The notes below the pieces were generated by a model. That model had not been told where the DNA came from. It ran no database searches and saw only the letters and a program-made list of their open reading frames with translations. The translations under genes were made by a program, and so were the position numbers. Below are positions 43,545-52,227 of a stretch of 64,000 bases of DNA, piece by piece. The number at the start of each line of letters is the position of its first letter. The first letter of the stretch is position 1. This DNA comes from Chitinophagales bacterium (GTDB taxonomy: Bacteria > Bacteroidota > Bacteroidia > Chitinophagales > Chitinophagaceae). Location: the NCBI GenBank assembly GCA_020636505.1, contig JACJXR010000001.1:434001-498000 (forward strand). The letters run 5' to 3'.

Positions 43545-44303
43545 CTAACTACTGATACGGCCCATTTTCACTATTTGTCCATCACCTTTTATTTCATACA
43601 ACAATGTACCGCCTTCAACCATACATATAAGTACGTCGTTATACACAATAACATCGTAGTATGTGGCGTCATATATCTGTTGAACCAGTTTTGGGTAGTA
43701 CTTGTTGCTGATATCGTAAATGTTCATGCCCGAAGAACCGTTGCATACATAAAGCCTGCTGCCTGACATACCCAAACCCCAAGGGCCCTCCATATTGATC
43801 ACGGTTTTCTGACGTGGGCTCAATATGTTGGTGATGTCGAATACGTACAATGCGTTGATGGTGCCACCACAACCCGTACCGCTACGTACCGTAACGTAAG
43901 CCACATCTTCGTTGGCTATCACAGGGTCACATGCTCTTACGTGTGAAGCTTCGCCCAATTTGTCCGGGGATGCGCCGTTGGCAATGGAGTATATATACAT
44001 CGCATTCTGAGAACCTATGAACAACTTGTCTTTGAAACTGTAGATGGTCTCTATGTCCTCGCCAATGTTTTGAGTACTGGTCAACTTCGGAGACATAGGG
44101 TTGGCCAAAGAATATGCATACAACTTCTTATCGTCCACCACGTACAGGTAGTCATCGGCTATTGTAAACCTTGCCAAAGAACCTCCTTGACCGGTACCAC
44201 CGCTGTCGGGTGATGCGGTCGCAAGATTACCGTTATCTTGTTTGCTACATGAAGCAGTCACCAGAATTGCAAAAGCGAATACTATATATGATATGTATTT
44301 CAT
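43545..44303 (-). CDS. LVIVD-repeat (beta-propeller-like) lipoprotein
   Basis: A 252-residue protein with a lipoprotein signal (FAILVTASC, C19), so probably anchored in the outer membrane. The mature part contains repeated units of about 42 residues with the pattern LYVVDDKKLYAYSLANPMSP, MYIYSIANGASPDKLG, LYVFDITNILSPRQ and MNIYDISNKYYPKL. This is the LVIVD repeat, which folds as blades of a propeller. The function is not known; binding is likely. It lies 19 bp after a related lipoprotein gene in the same direction. Confidence 0.85.
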   Translation of the reverse strand: MKYISYIVFAFAILVTASCSKQDNGNLATASPDSGGTGQGGSLARFTIADDYLYVVDDKKLYAYSLANPMSPKLTSTQNIGEDIETIYSFKDKLFIGSQNAMYIYSIANGASPDKLGEASHVRACDPVIANEDVAYVTVRSGTGCGGTINALYVFDITNILSPRQKTVINMEGPWGLGMSGSRLYVCNGSSGMNIYDISNKYYPKLVQQIYDATYYDVIVYNDVLICMVEGGTLLYEIKGDGQIVKMGRISS

Positions 44304-44322
44304 GACTTAACTTTTTAGAGGG

Positions 44323-44871
44323 TTAGTTTTTCCTGCAGACAGGGTTATGCAATAATTTTTGTTCCCAACCTACAACAACACCTTGCTTGGCATCCACACA
44401 TTCGAAATAGCCGGGAGAAGGTGGCAATGTTGGATCCACCAAATGAAACACGCCTGAAACTCTGTCCAGCAGCTTCACTTCGTTGATGTTGGTGATGTCA
44501 ACGACAACAAGGTCGTTTACATTGTTCGTGTATAGGTTGTTGTTTTTGATGGACATCTCTTGCGCACCTATCACATTGATGAAACGTACTTTTGTAGGGT
44601 TGTTCCTATCGGTGATGTCTATTACGTGGATACCCTTACCAACTTCCACTTGATAAAGCGTATTGCCTTTCACGTATATTTTACCGCCGTTCTCGATTTC
44701 GCGCGGCTGTACCGAGTTGATGACTTCGGCTGTACCGTCTTTGGCATATACCGGTGCCCATCCATCCACTTCAGAGGGTGAAGGCTCCACTCTGTTTACC
44801 TTAGGGTCGCAAGATGTCAGTATTACCATCATAGGTAAAACCAACCATATCGCATGTTTGATTTTTTTCAT
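44323..44871 (-). CDS. LVIVD-repeat lipoprotein, shorter partner
   Basis: A 182-residue lipoprotein (LVLPMMVILTSC, C21). It has at least two LVIVD units (LYQVEVGKGIHVIDITDRNNPTKV and LVVVDITNINEVKLLD, with the flanking strands), then a cysteine-containing tail PGYFECVDAKQGVVVGWEQ ending PVCRKN. It is the first gene of the pair and probably co-transcribed with 43545-44303. The two proteins may assemble together; this is inference from gene order and shared repeats. Confidence 0.83.
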   Translation of the reverse strand: MKKIKHAIWLVLPMMVILTSCDPKVNRVEPSPSEVDGWAPVYAKDGTAEVINSVQPREIENGGKIYVKGNTLYQVEVGKGIHVIDITDRNNPTKVRFINVIGAQEMSIKNNNLYTNNVNDLVVVDITNINEVKLLDRVSGVFHLVDPTLPPSPGYFECVDAKQGVVVGWEQKLLHNPVCRKN

Positions 44872-45028
44872 AAAAACGGGTTTTATTCATTAACAAAAAG
44901 TGACATTGAGTACAGATGCAAAATCTGTGCTAAAACCTATGTCAATGACAATCTGTTAATAATTTCATAACATAACAGCACAGATATATTGTTTTTTGCG
45001 TTATTTCAGATTTAGGGCTGAAAAGTCC

Positions 45029-45036
45029 TACTTTTG
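45029..45036 (+). promoter_or_regulatory. mreBCD promoter, -7 element
   Basis: TACTTTTG matches TAnnTTTG exactly, 89 bp before the mreB ATG, giving a leader of about 85 nt. The 250-bp intergenic stretch around it (44872-45125) holds nothing else I can identify. Confidence 0.6.
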
Positions 45037-45125
45037 CGGATAATCGGTTGATTTTGCTTTTATAAACCGTTAAAAAAGCAGATATTACACCGGTAATATT
45101 ATAAATTAATTCATATTCACCCGAT

Positions 45126-46148
45126 ATGGGATTGTTTAGTTTTCTAACACAGGAAATTGCTATTGATCTGGGTACTGCAAATACCCTTATTATACATAAT
45201 GACGAAGTTGTTGTGGACGAGCCGTCCATTGTTGCAATAGACCGTGCCACCAACAAAATTGTGGCTGTAGGTAAAAAGGCGATGATGATGCACGAGAAGA
45301 CGCACGAGAACCTGAAGACTATCAGGCCGTTGAAGGACGGTGTGATAGCAGACTTCAACGCTGCGGAAGGTATGCTTCGCGAAATGATCAAACTCGTTAC
45401 ACCTAAGAAGCGTTTGTTCCCACCAAGCTGGAAGATGGTTATTTGTATCCCTTCAAGCATTACGGAAGTGGAGAAGCGTGCCGTGCGCGACTCTGCAGAA
45501 CAAGCAGGTGCAAAGGAAGTGTACATGATACACGAACCGATGGCTGCTGCGTTGGGTATCGGTATCGATGTGGAAGAACCTACGGGTAACATGATCATCG
45601 ACATAGGCGGTGGTACCACAGGTATCTCCGTTATTGCATTGGCAGGTATCGTGTGCGACCAGTCCATACGTATCGCCGGTGATGAATTCACAGCAGACAT
45701 CATGGAAGCTATGCGTCGCTACCACAGTTTGATGATAGGTGAGCGTACCGCAGAACAAATTAAAATTCATGTCGGTTCCGCAGTTAAGGAACTTGATACT
45801 CCTCCGGATGACATAGCTGTGAATGGACGTGACCTTGTAACAGGTATCCCTAAGCAGATAATGGTGTCTTACCAAGAGGTGGCGGAAGCATTGGATAAAT
45901 CGATATTCAAAATAGAAGAAGCCATATTGAAAGCGCTTGAAAGTACTCCACCGGAATTGGCGGCAGATATTTATCGTCGCGGCTTGTACCTCACAGGTGG
46001 TGGTGCGTTGCTGCGCGGGCTTGACAAGCGTATCTCTCAAAAGATAAAACTACCGGTACACGTGGCTGACGATCCACTTCGTGCGGTGGTAAGAGGTACG
46101 GGTATGGCACTGAAGAATATTTCGAGAATGCCATTCCTAATGAAATAA
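45126..46148 (+). CDS. mreB: Rod shape-determining actin homologue
   Basis: A 340-residue protein of typical MreB length. It starts MGLFSFLTQEIAIDLGTANTLI, the membrane-binding hydrophobic N-terminus plus actin phosphate-1 motif. Others are VGKKAMMMHEKTHENLKTIRPLKDG, VICIPSSITEVEKRAVRDSAEQAG, MIIDIGGGTTGISVIAL (phosphate-2) and YLTGGGALLRGLDKRI (adenosine motif). It forms membrane-bound filaments that orient peptidoglycan synthesis. It is the first gene of mreBCD. An inverted repeat (ATTACTATA/TATAGTAAT, 46157-46177) lies between it and mreC. Confidence 0.98.
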   Translation: MGLFSFLTQEIAIDLGTANTLIIHNDEVVVDEPSIVAIDRATNKIVAVGKKAMMMHEKTHENLKTIRPLKDGVIADFNAAEGMLREMIKLVTPKKRLFPPSWKMVICIPSSITEVEKRAVRDSAEQAGAKEVYMIHEPMAAALGIGIDVEEPTGNMIIDIGGGTTGISVIALAGIVCDQSIRIAGDEFTADIMEAMRRYHSLMIGERTAEQIKIHVGSAVKELDTPPDDIAVNGRDLVTGIPKQIMVSYQEVAEALDKSIFKIEEAILKALESTPPELAADIYRRGLYLTGGGALLRGLDKRISQKIKLPVHVADDPLRAVVRGTGMALKNISRMPFLMK

Positions 46149-46156
46149 ACAGCGTA

Positions 46157-46177
46157 ATTACTATATTGTATAGTAAT
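46157..46177. repeat. Inverted repeat between mreB and mreC
   Basis: ATTACTATA and TATAGTAAT pair perfectly around a TTG loop. There is no T-run, so it may stabilise or process the operon transcript rather than end it. Confidence 0.5.
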
Positions 46178-46209
46178 ACCATTGTTGACGCTTAAGAGCT
46201 GCAAATAAG

Positions 46210-47055
46210 GTGCGCAACTTTATTCTTTTCATACGCAGGTTCTCCAATCTATTACTCTTTCTTTTGTTAGAGGTAATATGTATTGTGCTTATAGGGCGCA
46301 CCAATACCATGCAAGGCAACGACATCATGAGCTCTGCCAACTATACATTGGCAAGCATGTACGAGCAACGTGATGATATGGCTTACTATTTTGCATTGCG
46401 CAGAATGAACGACAGCTTGATGAATGAAAACCTGCGCCTTCGTCAACAACTGACCGCATATAGACAAGTGGATACTCTGACAGACTCAACAGGTAAGGTC
46501 GTTACTTACAACAAAGACAGTCAGCGGGTGGTCAAGTATGCCGACTATGTATATCACTCCGCAAAAGTCATCAACAATACGGTAGGTGCGGTAAACAATT
46601 TCATCACCATCAACAGAGGCGAAGCTGACGGAGTGAAAAAAGATATGGCCGTGGTTTCCGCATCAGGAGCCGTGGGCAGGATAATACATACTTCCAAACA
46701 CTACGCAAGTGCCATATCCATACTCAGCAAAAAACAACAAGTAAGTGCAAGACTGAAAGACGGAACAGTAGGACATGTGATATGGAAAGGGCAACGTCCG
46801 GACGAGCTAACAATGCGCGATGTACCCGAGCAGATAAAGGTGAAAAAAGGAGATTCTGTTTTCACAACTGAATTTTCATTCTTCCCTCCGGATGTGTTGA
46901 TAGGCGTGATCTATAAAATAGAAACAGTAAAAAGCAAAAACCTTAAAATACTTCACCTACGTACCGCCACCAACTTCAGAAGGATACAGTATGTTTATGT
47001 GGTGGAAAACAAAATGGCAGAAGAACGTCTGCAATTGGAGGCACAGAATAAGTAA
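46210..47055 (+). CDS. mreC: Rod shape-determining protein MreC
   Basis: A 281-residue bitopic protein starting at a GTG (46210), preceded by AAGG directly next to the start. A single N-terminal membrane helix (FSNLLLFLLLEVICIVLI) is followed by a coiled coil (MNDSLMNENLRLRQQLTAY) and then the two beta-barrel domains with ITINRGEADGVKKDMAVVSASGAVGRII, which is the family core. It links cytoplasmic MreB and membrane MreD to periplasmic penicillin-binding proteins. It lies 61 bp after mreB. Confidence 0.95.
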   Translation: MRNFILFIRRFSNLLLFLLLEVICIVLIGRTNTMQGNDIMSSANYTLASMYEQRDDMAYYFALRRMNDSLMNENLRLRQQLTAYRQVDTLTDSTGKVVTYNKDSQRVVKYADYVYHSAKVINNTVGAVNNFITINRGEADGVKKDMAVVSASGAVGRIIHTSKHYASAISILSKKQQVSARLKDGTVGHVIWKGQRPDELTMRDVPEQIKVKKGDSVFTTEFSFFPPDVLIGVIYKIETVKSKNLKILHLRTATNFRRIQYVYVVENKMAEERLQLEAQNK

Positions 47056-47057
47056 CA

Positions 47058-47615
47058 ATGAGTATCTATTTGAAAAATATCATCCGATTTGTTTTCATCC
47101 TGTTGATACAGGTTTTGATACTCAATAAGATCACTTTGCAATGGTGGTCTCAACCTACCGGCTTTCCGGTATTCATACCCTACATATACCCTTTGTTCAT
47201 TCTGCTTCTTCCCTTCGAGACACCTGTTGCGGCGATGTTGCTCATAGGTTTTGTTTGCGGCTTAAGTGTGGATGCTTTTATGAACACAGCCGGCATGCAT
47301 GCATTTGCAACGATCCTTATCGCTTACTTCCGCATCAATGTATTGAATGCGCTGCTGCCTAAAAACATTTCCGATTACAGCGGGCAAACTCCTTCTGTTA
47401 CAAATATGGGCTGGATACCATTTGTGATATATGTATCCTTCCTCATCGTTATGCACCACGCCACATTCTTCACCATAGAACTTTGGAGCTTGTCGAACAT
47501 CGGATACTTGTTGCTAAAGATATTGGCATCAAGTGCCACAGCAGTATTGTTTGTATTGGCTTATGTGCTGCTGTTCACCAATCAGCGTGGTAGTGAACGT
47601 CAGAGAATAGTGTAG
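47058..47615 (+). CDS. mreD: Rod shape-determining protein MreD
   Basis: A 185-residue protein with about six hydrophobic helices and few other features, as is usual for MreD. The opening IIRFVFILLIQVLILNKITL and the central YIYPLFILLLPFETPVAAMLLIGFVCGLSVDAF, read in parts, match the family, as does the position 2 bp after mreC. It is an integral membrane part of the elongasome. The usual next genes (penicillin-binding protein 2 and rodA) are not here; a glycosyltransferase gene on the other strand follows immediately. Confidence 0.92.
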   Translation: MSIYLKNIIRFVFILLIQVLILNKITLQWWSQPTGFPVFIPYIYPLFILLLPFETPVAAMLLIGFVCGLSVDAFMNTAGMHAFATILIAYFRINVLNALLPKNISDYSGQTPSVTNMGWIPFVIYVSFLIVMHHATFFTIELWSLSNIGYLLLKILASSATAVLFVLAYVLLFTNQRGSERQRIV

Positions 47616-47616
47616 C

Positions 47617-48744
47617 TTATTTTTCAATACACTTCATCATACTCTCCCAAAGCTTATCTGCAGATTCGTTCCAATTGAACTTGGCCACTTGCTCAGGAGC
47701 AGCAGCTATCAGTTTTGCACGAAGCGCTTCGTCCTTATACAGCATTTGCATTTTGGAGGCGATATCCTCGTAACTGTCAGGGTCTACCAAAAGGCCTGCA
47801 TTACCGGCCACTTCAGGCATGGATGATGTATCGCTTACTATTACGGGTACATTGCATTGCAATGCTTCAAGAATGGGAATTCCAAAACCTTCGAACAACG
47901 ATGCGTATACCATGGCATATGCGCCGCCTATTATGCGAGATAGTTCATCCACATTCATATAACCCACCCACTTCACATCATCTTTGAAAGGCATTTCTGC
48001 TTTCATCTGCAACACCTCGTCGTACTTCCATGCAAAGCGACCAACGATTACCAGCTTCATATCGCTACGCTGCATTTTCTTGAATTCGACAAAAGCCTTC
48101 AGCAAATTCAAGATATTCTTACGCGGGTGCAATGCTCCGGCAAAGACAAAGTATTCACAACCATCCGCATACTTTTTTTTCACCTCATCTTTTTCCTCCC
48201 AACTCAATGGTTTGTACTCGTCATGAGCACCGTTGTAAGCGATGTCTATTTTCTCAAGCGGTACTTTATAGTGAAAGTTGATATCCTTTTTGGAATACTC
48301 CGAAACGGTAACGATGCGTTTTGCCTTATTGGCGAATTTGGGAGTGAACTTCTTCCAGTATAGCCTATGGCTTAAAATGAAATGTTCCGGATAATGTTCG
48401 AAAGCCAAATCATGTATCACCAAACAAGTGGGCACTTTGGTTCTTAAAGAACAAAAACCATCGGGTGAAAGAAACAGGTCTATCTTATGTTTCTTCAGCA
48501 TATACGGCAGTGTCAAATCGAACCACATGCTAAACAGTAACGGATGTCTGGCTTGCGGTGGCACAACAACAGGAGTCACATTCGATGAAAAAACAAAAGA
48601 TTCATCGTACGGCCTATCGAAGAAAAACACAAACTCGTGCTCGGGGTGCTGATGCACCATACGCTCCAAAGTTTGGTGTGTAAACCACCCTATTCCCTCC
48701 AGTTTGCCCTTAAGCAACAACCTGGTATTGACACCTATACGCAT
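47617..48744 (-). CDS. Glycosyltransferase family 4 (GT-B)
   Basis: A 375-residue protein using the ATG at 48744 (MRIGVNTRLLLKGKLEGIGW); the frame extends 14 residues upstream without family similarity. The C-terminal nucleotide-sugar binding half has VFAGALHPRKNILNLLKAF, VGYMNVDELSRIIGGAYAMVYASLFEGFGIPILEALQCNVPVIVS, read in parts, with the EGFGIPILE motif holding the catalytic glutamates. The family builds lipopolysaccharide, exopolysaccharide or glycoprotein glycans on the cytoplasmic face. It is divergent from the flippase gene, 57 bp apart, which suggests a common polysaccharide role. Confidence 0.92.
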   Translation of the reverse strand: MRIGVNTRLLLKGKLEGIGWFTHQTLERMVHQHPEHEFVFFFDRPYDESFVFSSNVTPVVVPPQARHPLLFSMWFDLTLPYMLKKHKIDLFLSPDGFCSLRTKVPTCLVIHDLAFEHYPEHFILSHRLYWKKFTPKFANKAKRIVTVSEYSKKDINFHYKVPLEKIDIAYNGAHDEYKPLSWEEKDEVKKKYADGCEYFVFAGALHPRKNILNLLKAFVEFKKMQRSDMKLVIVGRFAWKYDEVLQMKAEMPFKDDVKWVGYMNVDELSRIIGGAYAMVYASLFEGFGIPILEALQCNVPVIVSDTSSMPEVAGNAGLLVDPDSYEDIASKMQMLYKDEALRAKLIAAAPEQVAKFNWNESADKLWESMMKCIEK

Positions 48745-48756
48745 ACTTAGTGCCGA

Positions 48757-48764
48757 CAAAAATA
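48757..48764 (-). promoter_or_regulatory. Promoter of the GT4 gene, -7 element
   Basis: Minus-strand TATTTTTG matches TAnnTTTG exactly, 12 bp before the chosen ATG, so the leader would be very short. Confidence 0.5.
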
Positions 48765-48801
48765 TAATTTTACACCTTACACCCAACTACAGCCGGGCTA
48801 C

Positions 48802-50253
48802 ATGCGACGATTTTTTGTAAAAAACCTGCTTTTTGTCATCATAATTAACCTTTTAGTAAAGCCTATATGGGTTTTGGTGATTGACAGGACGGTGCAGAAT
48901 CGTGTGGGCCATGCCGACTATGGTACTTATCAAGCCCTACTTAACCTGAGCATCATTTTCAACATTTTGCTCGATTTTGGGCTTACCTACTACAATACAC
49001 GCATCATTTCGGGCCAACCGACGAAAATAAAGACCCTATTCCCGGCAATGCTTTCTGCACGATTGGCTCTGATATTGTCTTATTCGCTTGTCGTCATCAT
49101 AACGGGACTCCTCATTGGATATGGACGTGCCGAAATGTTGTTACTCGTTGGGGTGTTGACCATACAATCGCTCAACTCACTGATGCTATTCCTTCGGAGC
49201 AATGTGTCGGCGCTACACAAATTCAAAACAGATGCCATCCTTTCGGTAATAGACCGTTTGTTGGTAATTATCGTATGTAGCATCTTTCTGTTCTCGGGTT
49301 ACATCACAGACCATGTATTCAAAATAGAATGGTTCATAGTCATTCAGATAATCGGCTATATAATTGCCATCATTGCAGCATTTGTGGTATTGCAAAAGCT
49401 CACAAGGTCGGCACTGCGTTTTTCTTTTAATCTGAAAGAAGTAACCGATATCATCAAAAAGAGCTTACCCTATGCGTCGCTTGTATTCTTGATGGCGGTA
49501 CACATGCGTTCGGACACGGTACTTATAGAACGACTATGTGGAGATGAAAGCAAGGTGCAAGCCGGTATTTATGCAGCGGCGTACAGATTGTTGGATGTCG
49601 GCAACATGTTTGGGATAATGTTTGCGGGTATGCTATTGCCCATGTTTGGTAGAATGCTCACAAAAAAAGACGATGTGCAACCCATCATCAAGTTATCGGT
49701 AAACCTATTGATACCTGTGGCATTCATTGCTTCCGGTGCAGCTGTGTTTTACGGAAACGACATCATGAAGCTTTTGTACACAAATACGGACGATAGCAGC
49801 GGTTTGGTTTTTGCGTGGCTGATGAGCTGTTTCCCCGCATATTGTATCATGTATATATACTCCACTTTGTTGACTGCCAATGGAGACCTAATTCTACTGA
49901 ACAAAATAGCACTGGTTGGTGTGCTTATCAATCTTAGTTTGAACCTCTATCTGATACCGAAACAATTTGCGGTAGGTGCGGCAAGTACCGCCTTTATCAC
50001 TCAAAGCACATTGGCACTTTGTTTTGTTTTCTTTTCGGGGAAAAAGCTGCAACTGCCCGGAAACATCAAATGGATAAGTGCTCACATAGTATTCATAGCA
50101 CTTGTTTTCGGTGTGGGATATGCCACTACATTGCTTCATCTTGATTGGGTGATAAGGCTGTTCATTTTTGCCCTTATAGGACTGTCGATGATATTCCTCT
50201 TCAAGTTTGTTTCTTTTGGTTCTATCAAGGAATTGATGAATAAAAAACAGTAG
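48802..50253 (+). CDS. Polysaccharide flippase (Wzx/MATE-like)
   Basis: A 483-residue inner-membrane protein with about 12-14 helices. It opens MRRFFVKNLLFVIIINLLVK and has the oligosaccharide flippase pattern, for example GHADYGTYQALLNLSIIFNILLDFGLTYYNTR near residue 35 and YAAAYRLLDVGNMFGIMFAGMLLPMFGR near 260, read in parts. Members flip lipid-linked oligosaccharides across the inner membrane. It is divergent from the GT4 gene and upstream of an Nfu gene with its own promoter. The hairpin at 50348-50374 downstream has no T-run. Confidence 0.9.
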   Translation: MRRFFVKNLLFVIIINLLVKPIWVLVIDRTVQNRVGHADYGTYQALLNLSIIFNILLDFGLTYYNTRIISGQPTKIKTLFPAMLSARLALILSYSLVVIITGLLIGYGRAEMLLLVGVLTIQSLNSLMLFLRSNVSALHKFKTDAILSVIDRLLVIIVCSIFLFSGYITDHVFKIEWFIVIQIIGYIIAIIAAFVVLQKLTRSALRFSFNLKEVTDIIKKSLPYASLVFLMAVHMRSDTVLIERLCGDESKVQAGIYAAAYRLLDVGNMFGIMFAGMLLPMFGRMLTKKDDVQPIIKLSVNLLIPVAFIASGAAVFYGNDIMKLLYTNTDDSSGLVFAWLMSCFPAYCIMYIYSTLLTANGDLILLNKIALVGVLINLSLNLYLIPKQFAVGAASTAFITQSTLALCFVFFSGKKLQLPGNIKWISAHIVFIALVFGVGYATTLLHLDWVIRLFIFALIGLSMIFLFKFVSFGSIKELMNKKQ

Positions 50254-50347
50254 GACCCCGATATCACACAATTGATTATCAACAATTTAGCCATACCTAC
50301 AAATAGGAATTGTCATATCAAATAACATATGGCATTTGCATTGTGTA

Positions 50348-50374
50348 ACACCCATGAATTCTGTCTATGGGTGT
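50348..50374. repeat. Inverted repeat downstream of the flippase gene
   Basis: ACACCCAT and ATGGGTGT form a perfect 8-bp stem around an 11-nt loop. With no T-run it is at best a weak terminator. Confidence 0.45.
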
Positions 50375-50398
50375 AATTGAATATATTATGCAGATAGA

Positions 50399-50429
50399 TT
50401 GGTGCAGGAATGTTTATTAAGTAATTTTG
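50399..50429 (+). promoter_or_regulatory. Full promoter of the nfu gene
   Basis: TTG at 50399-50401 is followed after 20 nt by TAATTTTG (50422-50429), an exact -7 match. The ATG is 18 bp further on. Confidence 0.65.
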
Positions 50430-50446
50430 TACAAAATCAGATCATT

Positions 50447-51037
50447 ATGCTGAAGACAGGAAATACGATAGTGAGTATATATACGGAGATGACCCCCAAC
50501 CCGGAAACAATGAAGTTTGTTGCCAACAAACTTTTATATCCCGGAAAGAGCATCGATTTCCCCGATGAAGCAAGTGCCGCACCTTCTGCATTGGCAAAAG
50601 AGTTGTTTGCATTTCCATTCATCAGAGGTGTATTCATCGCCAGCAACTTCGTAACACTTACAAAAACAGCAGATACACAATGGGATGAAGTGATTCCTAA
50701 CGTACGTGAGTTTTTGAAACAATACCTTGAAGAAGGTAAAGAAGTGATAAACGAGGAGTTGATAGTTAAGAAAGAAGCAGGCAATACCATCAATGCAGAC
50801 GATAGCGATGTGGTAAAACGCATCAAGGAGCTTTTGGAAAACTACGTGAAACCTGCAGTTGAGATGGACGGTGGCGCCATTGGCTTCAAAGGCTACGACG
50901 ACGGTGTGGTTACGCTGATGATGCAAGGTTCATGCTCAGGGTGCCCATCTTCAATGATCACATTGAAGGCCGGTATCGAAGGTATGATGAAACGCATGAT
51001 ACCTGAAGTGAAAGAGGTGGTGGCAGAAGCCGAGTAA
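50447..51037 (+). CDS. Nfu-type iron-sulfur cluster scaffold/carrier
   Basis: A 196-residue protein from the ATG at 50447, with an Nfu_N domain (VSIYTEMTPNPETMKFVANK and FPFIRGVFIASNFVTLTK) and a NifU C-terminal domain carrying the cluster-binding pair C163-x-x-C166 in GSCSGCPSSMITLKAGIEGM. Eukaryotic NFU1 and bacterial Nfu proteins deliver 4Fe-4S clusters to client enzymes. A start 48 bp upstream is in frame but overlaps the promoter match. It ends at a good terminator. Confidence 0.95.
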   Translation: MLKTGNTIVSIYTEMTPNPETMKFVANKLLYPGKSIDFPDEASAAPSALAKELFAFPFIRGVFIASNFVTLTKTADTQWDEVIPNVREFLKQYLEEGKEVINEELIVKKEAGNTINADDSDVVKRIKELLENYVKPAVEMDGGAIGFKGYDDGVVTLMMQGSCSGCPSSMITLKAGIEGMMKRMIPEVKEVVAEAE

Positions 51038-51064
51038 TCCTAATATTAAAACAATACTATATTC

Positions 51065-51089
51065 AAGCAGCCTTATGGCTGCTTTTTTA
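51065..51089 (+). terminator. Intrinsic terminator after the nfu gene
   Basis: AAGCAGCC and GGCTGCTT form an 8-bp stem with a TTAT loop, followed by a T-run. Confidence 0.88.
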
Positions 51090-51109
51090 TTTCCTAAACA
51101 GATTAATGC

Positions 51110-51117
51110 TATTTTTG
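51110..51117 (+). promoter_or_regulatory. Promoter of the mannose-1-phosphate guanylyltransferase gene, -7 element
   Basis: TATTTTTG matches TAnnTTTG exactly, 19 bp before the ATG at 51137 and just after the nfu terminator. Confidence 0.6.
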
Positions 51118-51136
51118 GGCCTATTGAAATAGTAAG

Positions 51137-52222
51137 ATGAACGAGAATAACAACTATGTAGCCATTATGGCGGGTGGTATCGGTAGCCGTTTCTGGCCCG
51201 TGAGTCGTGTAAATTACCCTAAGCAATTCATAGACCTGTTAGGTACAGGTCGTTCGCTGATACAGTGGACATACCACAGGTTTAAAAATATAGTTCCACA
51301 AGAGAATATATATTTCATCACCAACCAAAGCTATATCGAAACGCTTAAGTCACAGATACCTGAGGTGAATGATGAGAACATCATAAGCGAACCATCCAGA
51401 AAAAACACCAGCCCATGTGCCGCTTATTTCGCACATAAAATAATGGCCAAAAACCCCGATGCCAACATCATCATGTCGCCTGCCGACCACCTAATAATGG
51501 ATGAAAGGGCTTTTGAGAAAACCGCCAAAGACGCACTGAAGTTTGTTAGCGAGCATGATGCGTTGCTTACATTGGGCATAAAACCATCCCGCCCAGACAC
51601 AGGATACGGATATATACAATACGATACCGAAGACGAGGTAAATAAAGTATACAAAGTGAAAACTTTTACCGAAAAACCTTCTCTGGAACTTGCACGTACC
51701 TTCCTGAAAAGCGGTGACTTCCTTTGGAACTCCGGTATATTCGTTTGGAATGTGAAGACCATAATGTCTGCATTGGCCAAGTATCAGCCTGAGCTGAACG
51801 AGGTATTCCTGCAGGCTACCGATGTATATAACACTCCTACCGAGCACGACGTGATAGGTGCTTTATACGCGCACTGTACCAACATATCCATCGACTATGG
51901 CATCATGGAAAAAGCCAAGAACGTATATGTGATACCTTCTTACTTTGGATGGTCCGATTTGGGAACATGGGAGTCAGCTTACGACAATTCCGAAAAGGAC
52001 TATTTGGGCAATGCGGTATTCGGCAAGAACGTGATGGTAATAGACGCCAGCGAGTGTATGATAAAAGCTCCCGACAACAAACTGTTGGTGGTTCAGGGAT
52101 TGGAGAACTTCGTTGTCGTGGATACACAAGACGTATTGCTGATTTGCGAACGCACACGCGAACAACAGATAAAAGAATACGTTGCAGAGGTGAAACGCAA
52201 CAAAGGCGACAAATATTTATAG
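51137..52222 (+). CDS. manC: Mannose-1-phosphate guanylyltransferase
   Basis: A 361-residue nucleotidyltransferase with the GTP-binding opening YVAIMAGGIGSRFWPVSR, then NYPKQFIDLLGTGRSLIQWT, SPADHLIMDE (metal-binding aspartate) and the sugar-binding FTEKPSLELARTF and GDFLWNSGIFVWN. It makes GDP-mannose for fucose, rhamnose or mannose in surface glycans. There is no C-terminal isomerase domain, so it is the short monofunctional type. It stands near the GT4 and flippase genes, in keeping with polysaccharide synthesis. The aminotransferase gene follows by 5 bp. Confidence 0.93.
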   Translation: MNENNNYVAIMAGGIGSRFWPVSRVNYPKQFIDLLGTGRSLIQWTYHRFKNIVPQENIYFITNQSYIETLKSQIPEVNDENIISEPSRKNTSPCAAYFAHKIMAKNPDANIIMSPADHLIMDERAFEKTAKDALKFVSEHDALLTLGIKPSRPDTGYGYIQYDTEDEVNKVYKVKTFTEKPSLELARTFLKSGDFLWNSGIFVWNVKTIMSALAKYQPELNEVFLQATDVYNTPTEHDVIGALYAHCTNISIDYGIMEKAKNVYVIPSYFGWSDLGTWESAYDNSEKDYLGNAVFGKNVMVIDASECMIKAPDNKLLVVQGLENFVVVDTQDVLLICERTREQQIKEYVAEVKRNKGDKYL

Positions 52223-52227
52223 TATCG

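Noticed and set aside
44942..45703. A 253-residue minus-strand frame over the start of mreB
   Set aside because: It is the antisense of the mreB promoter and N-terminal region; the serine/isoleucine-rich product is not protein-like.
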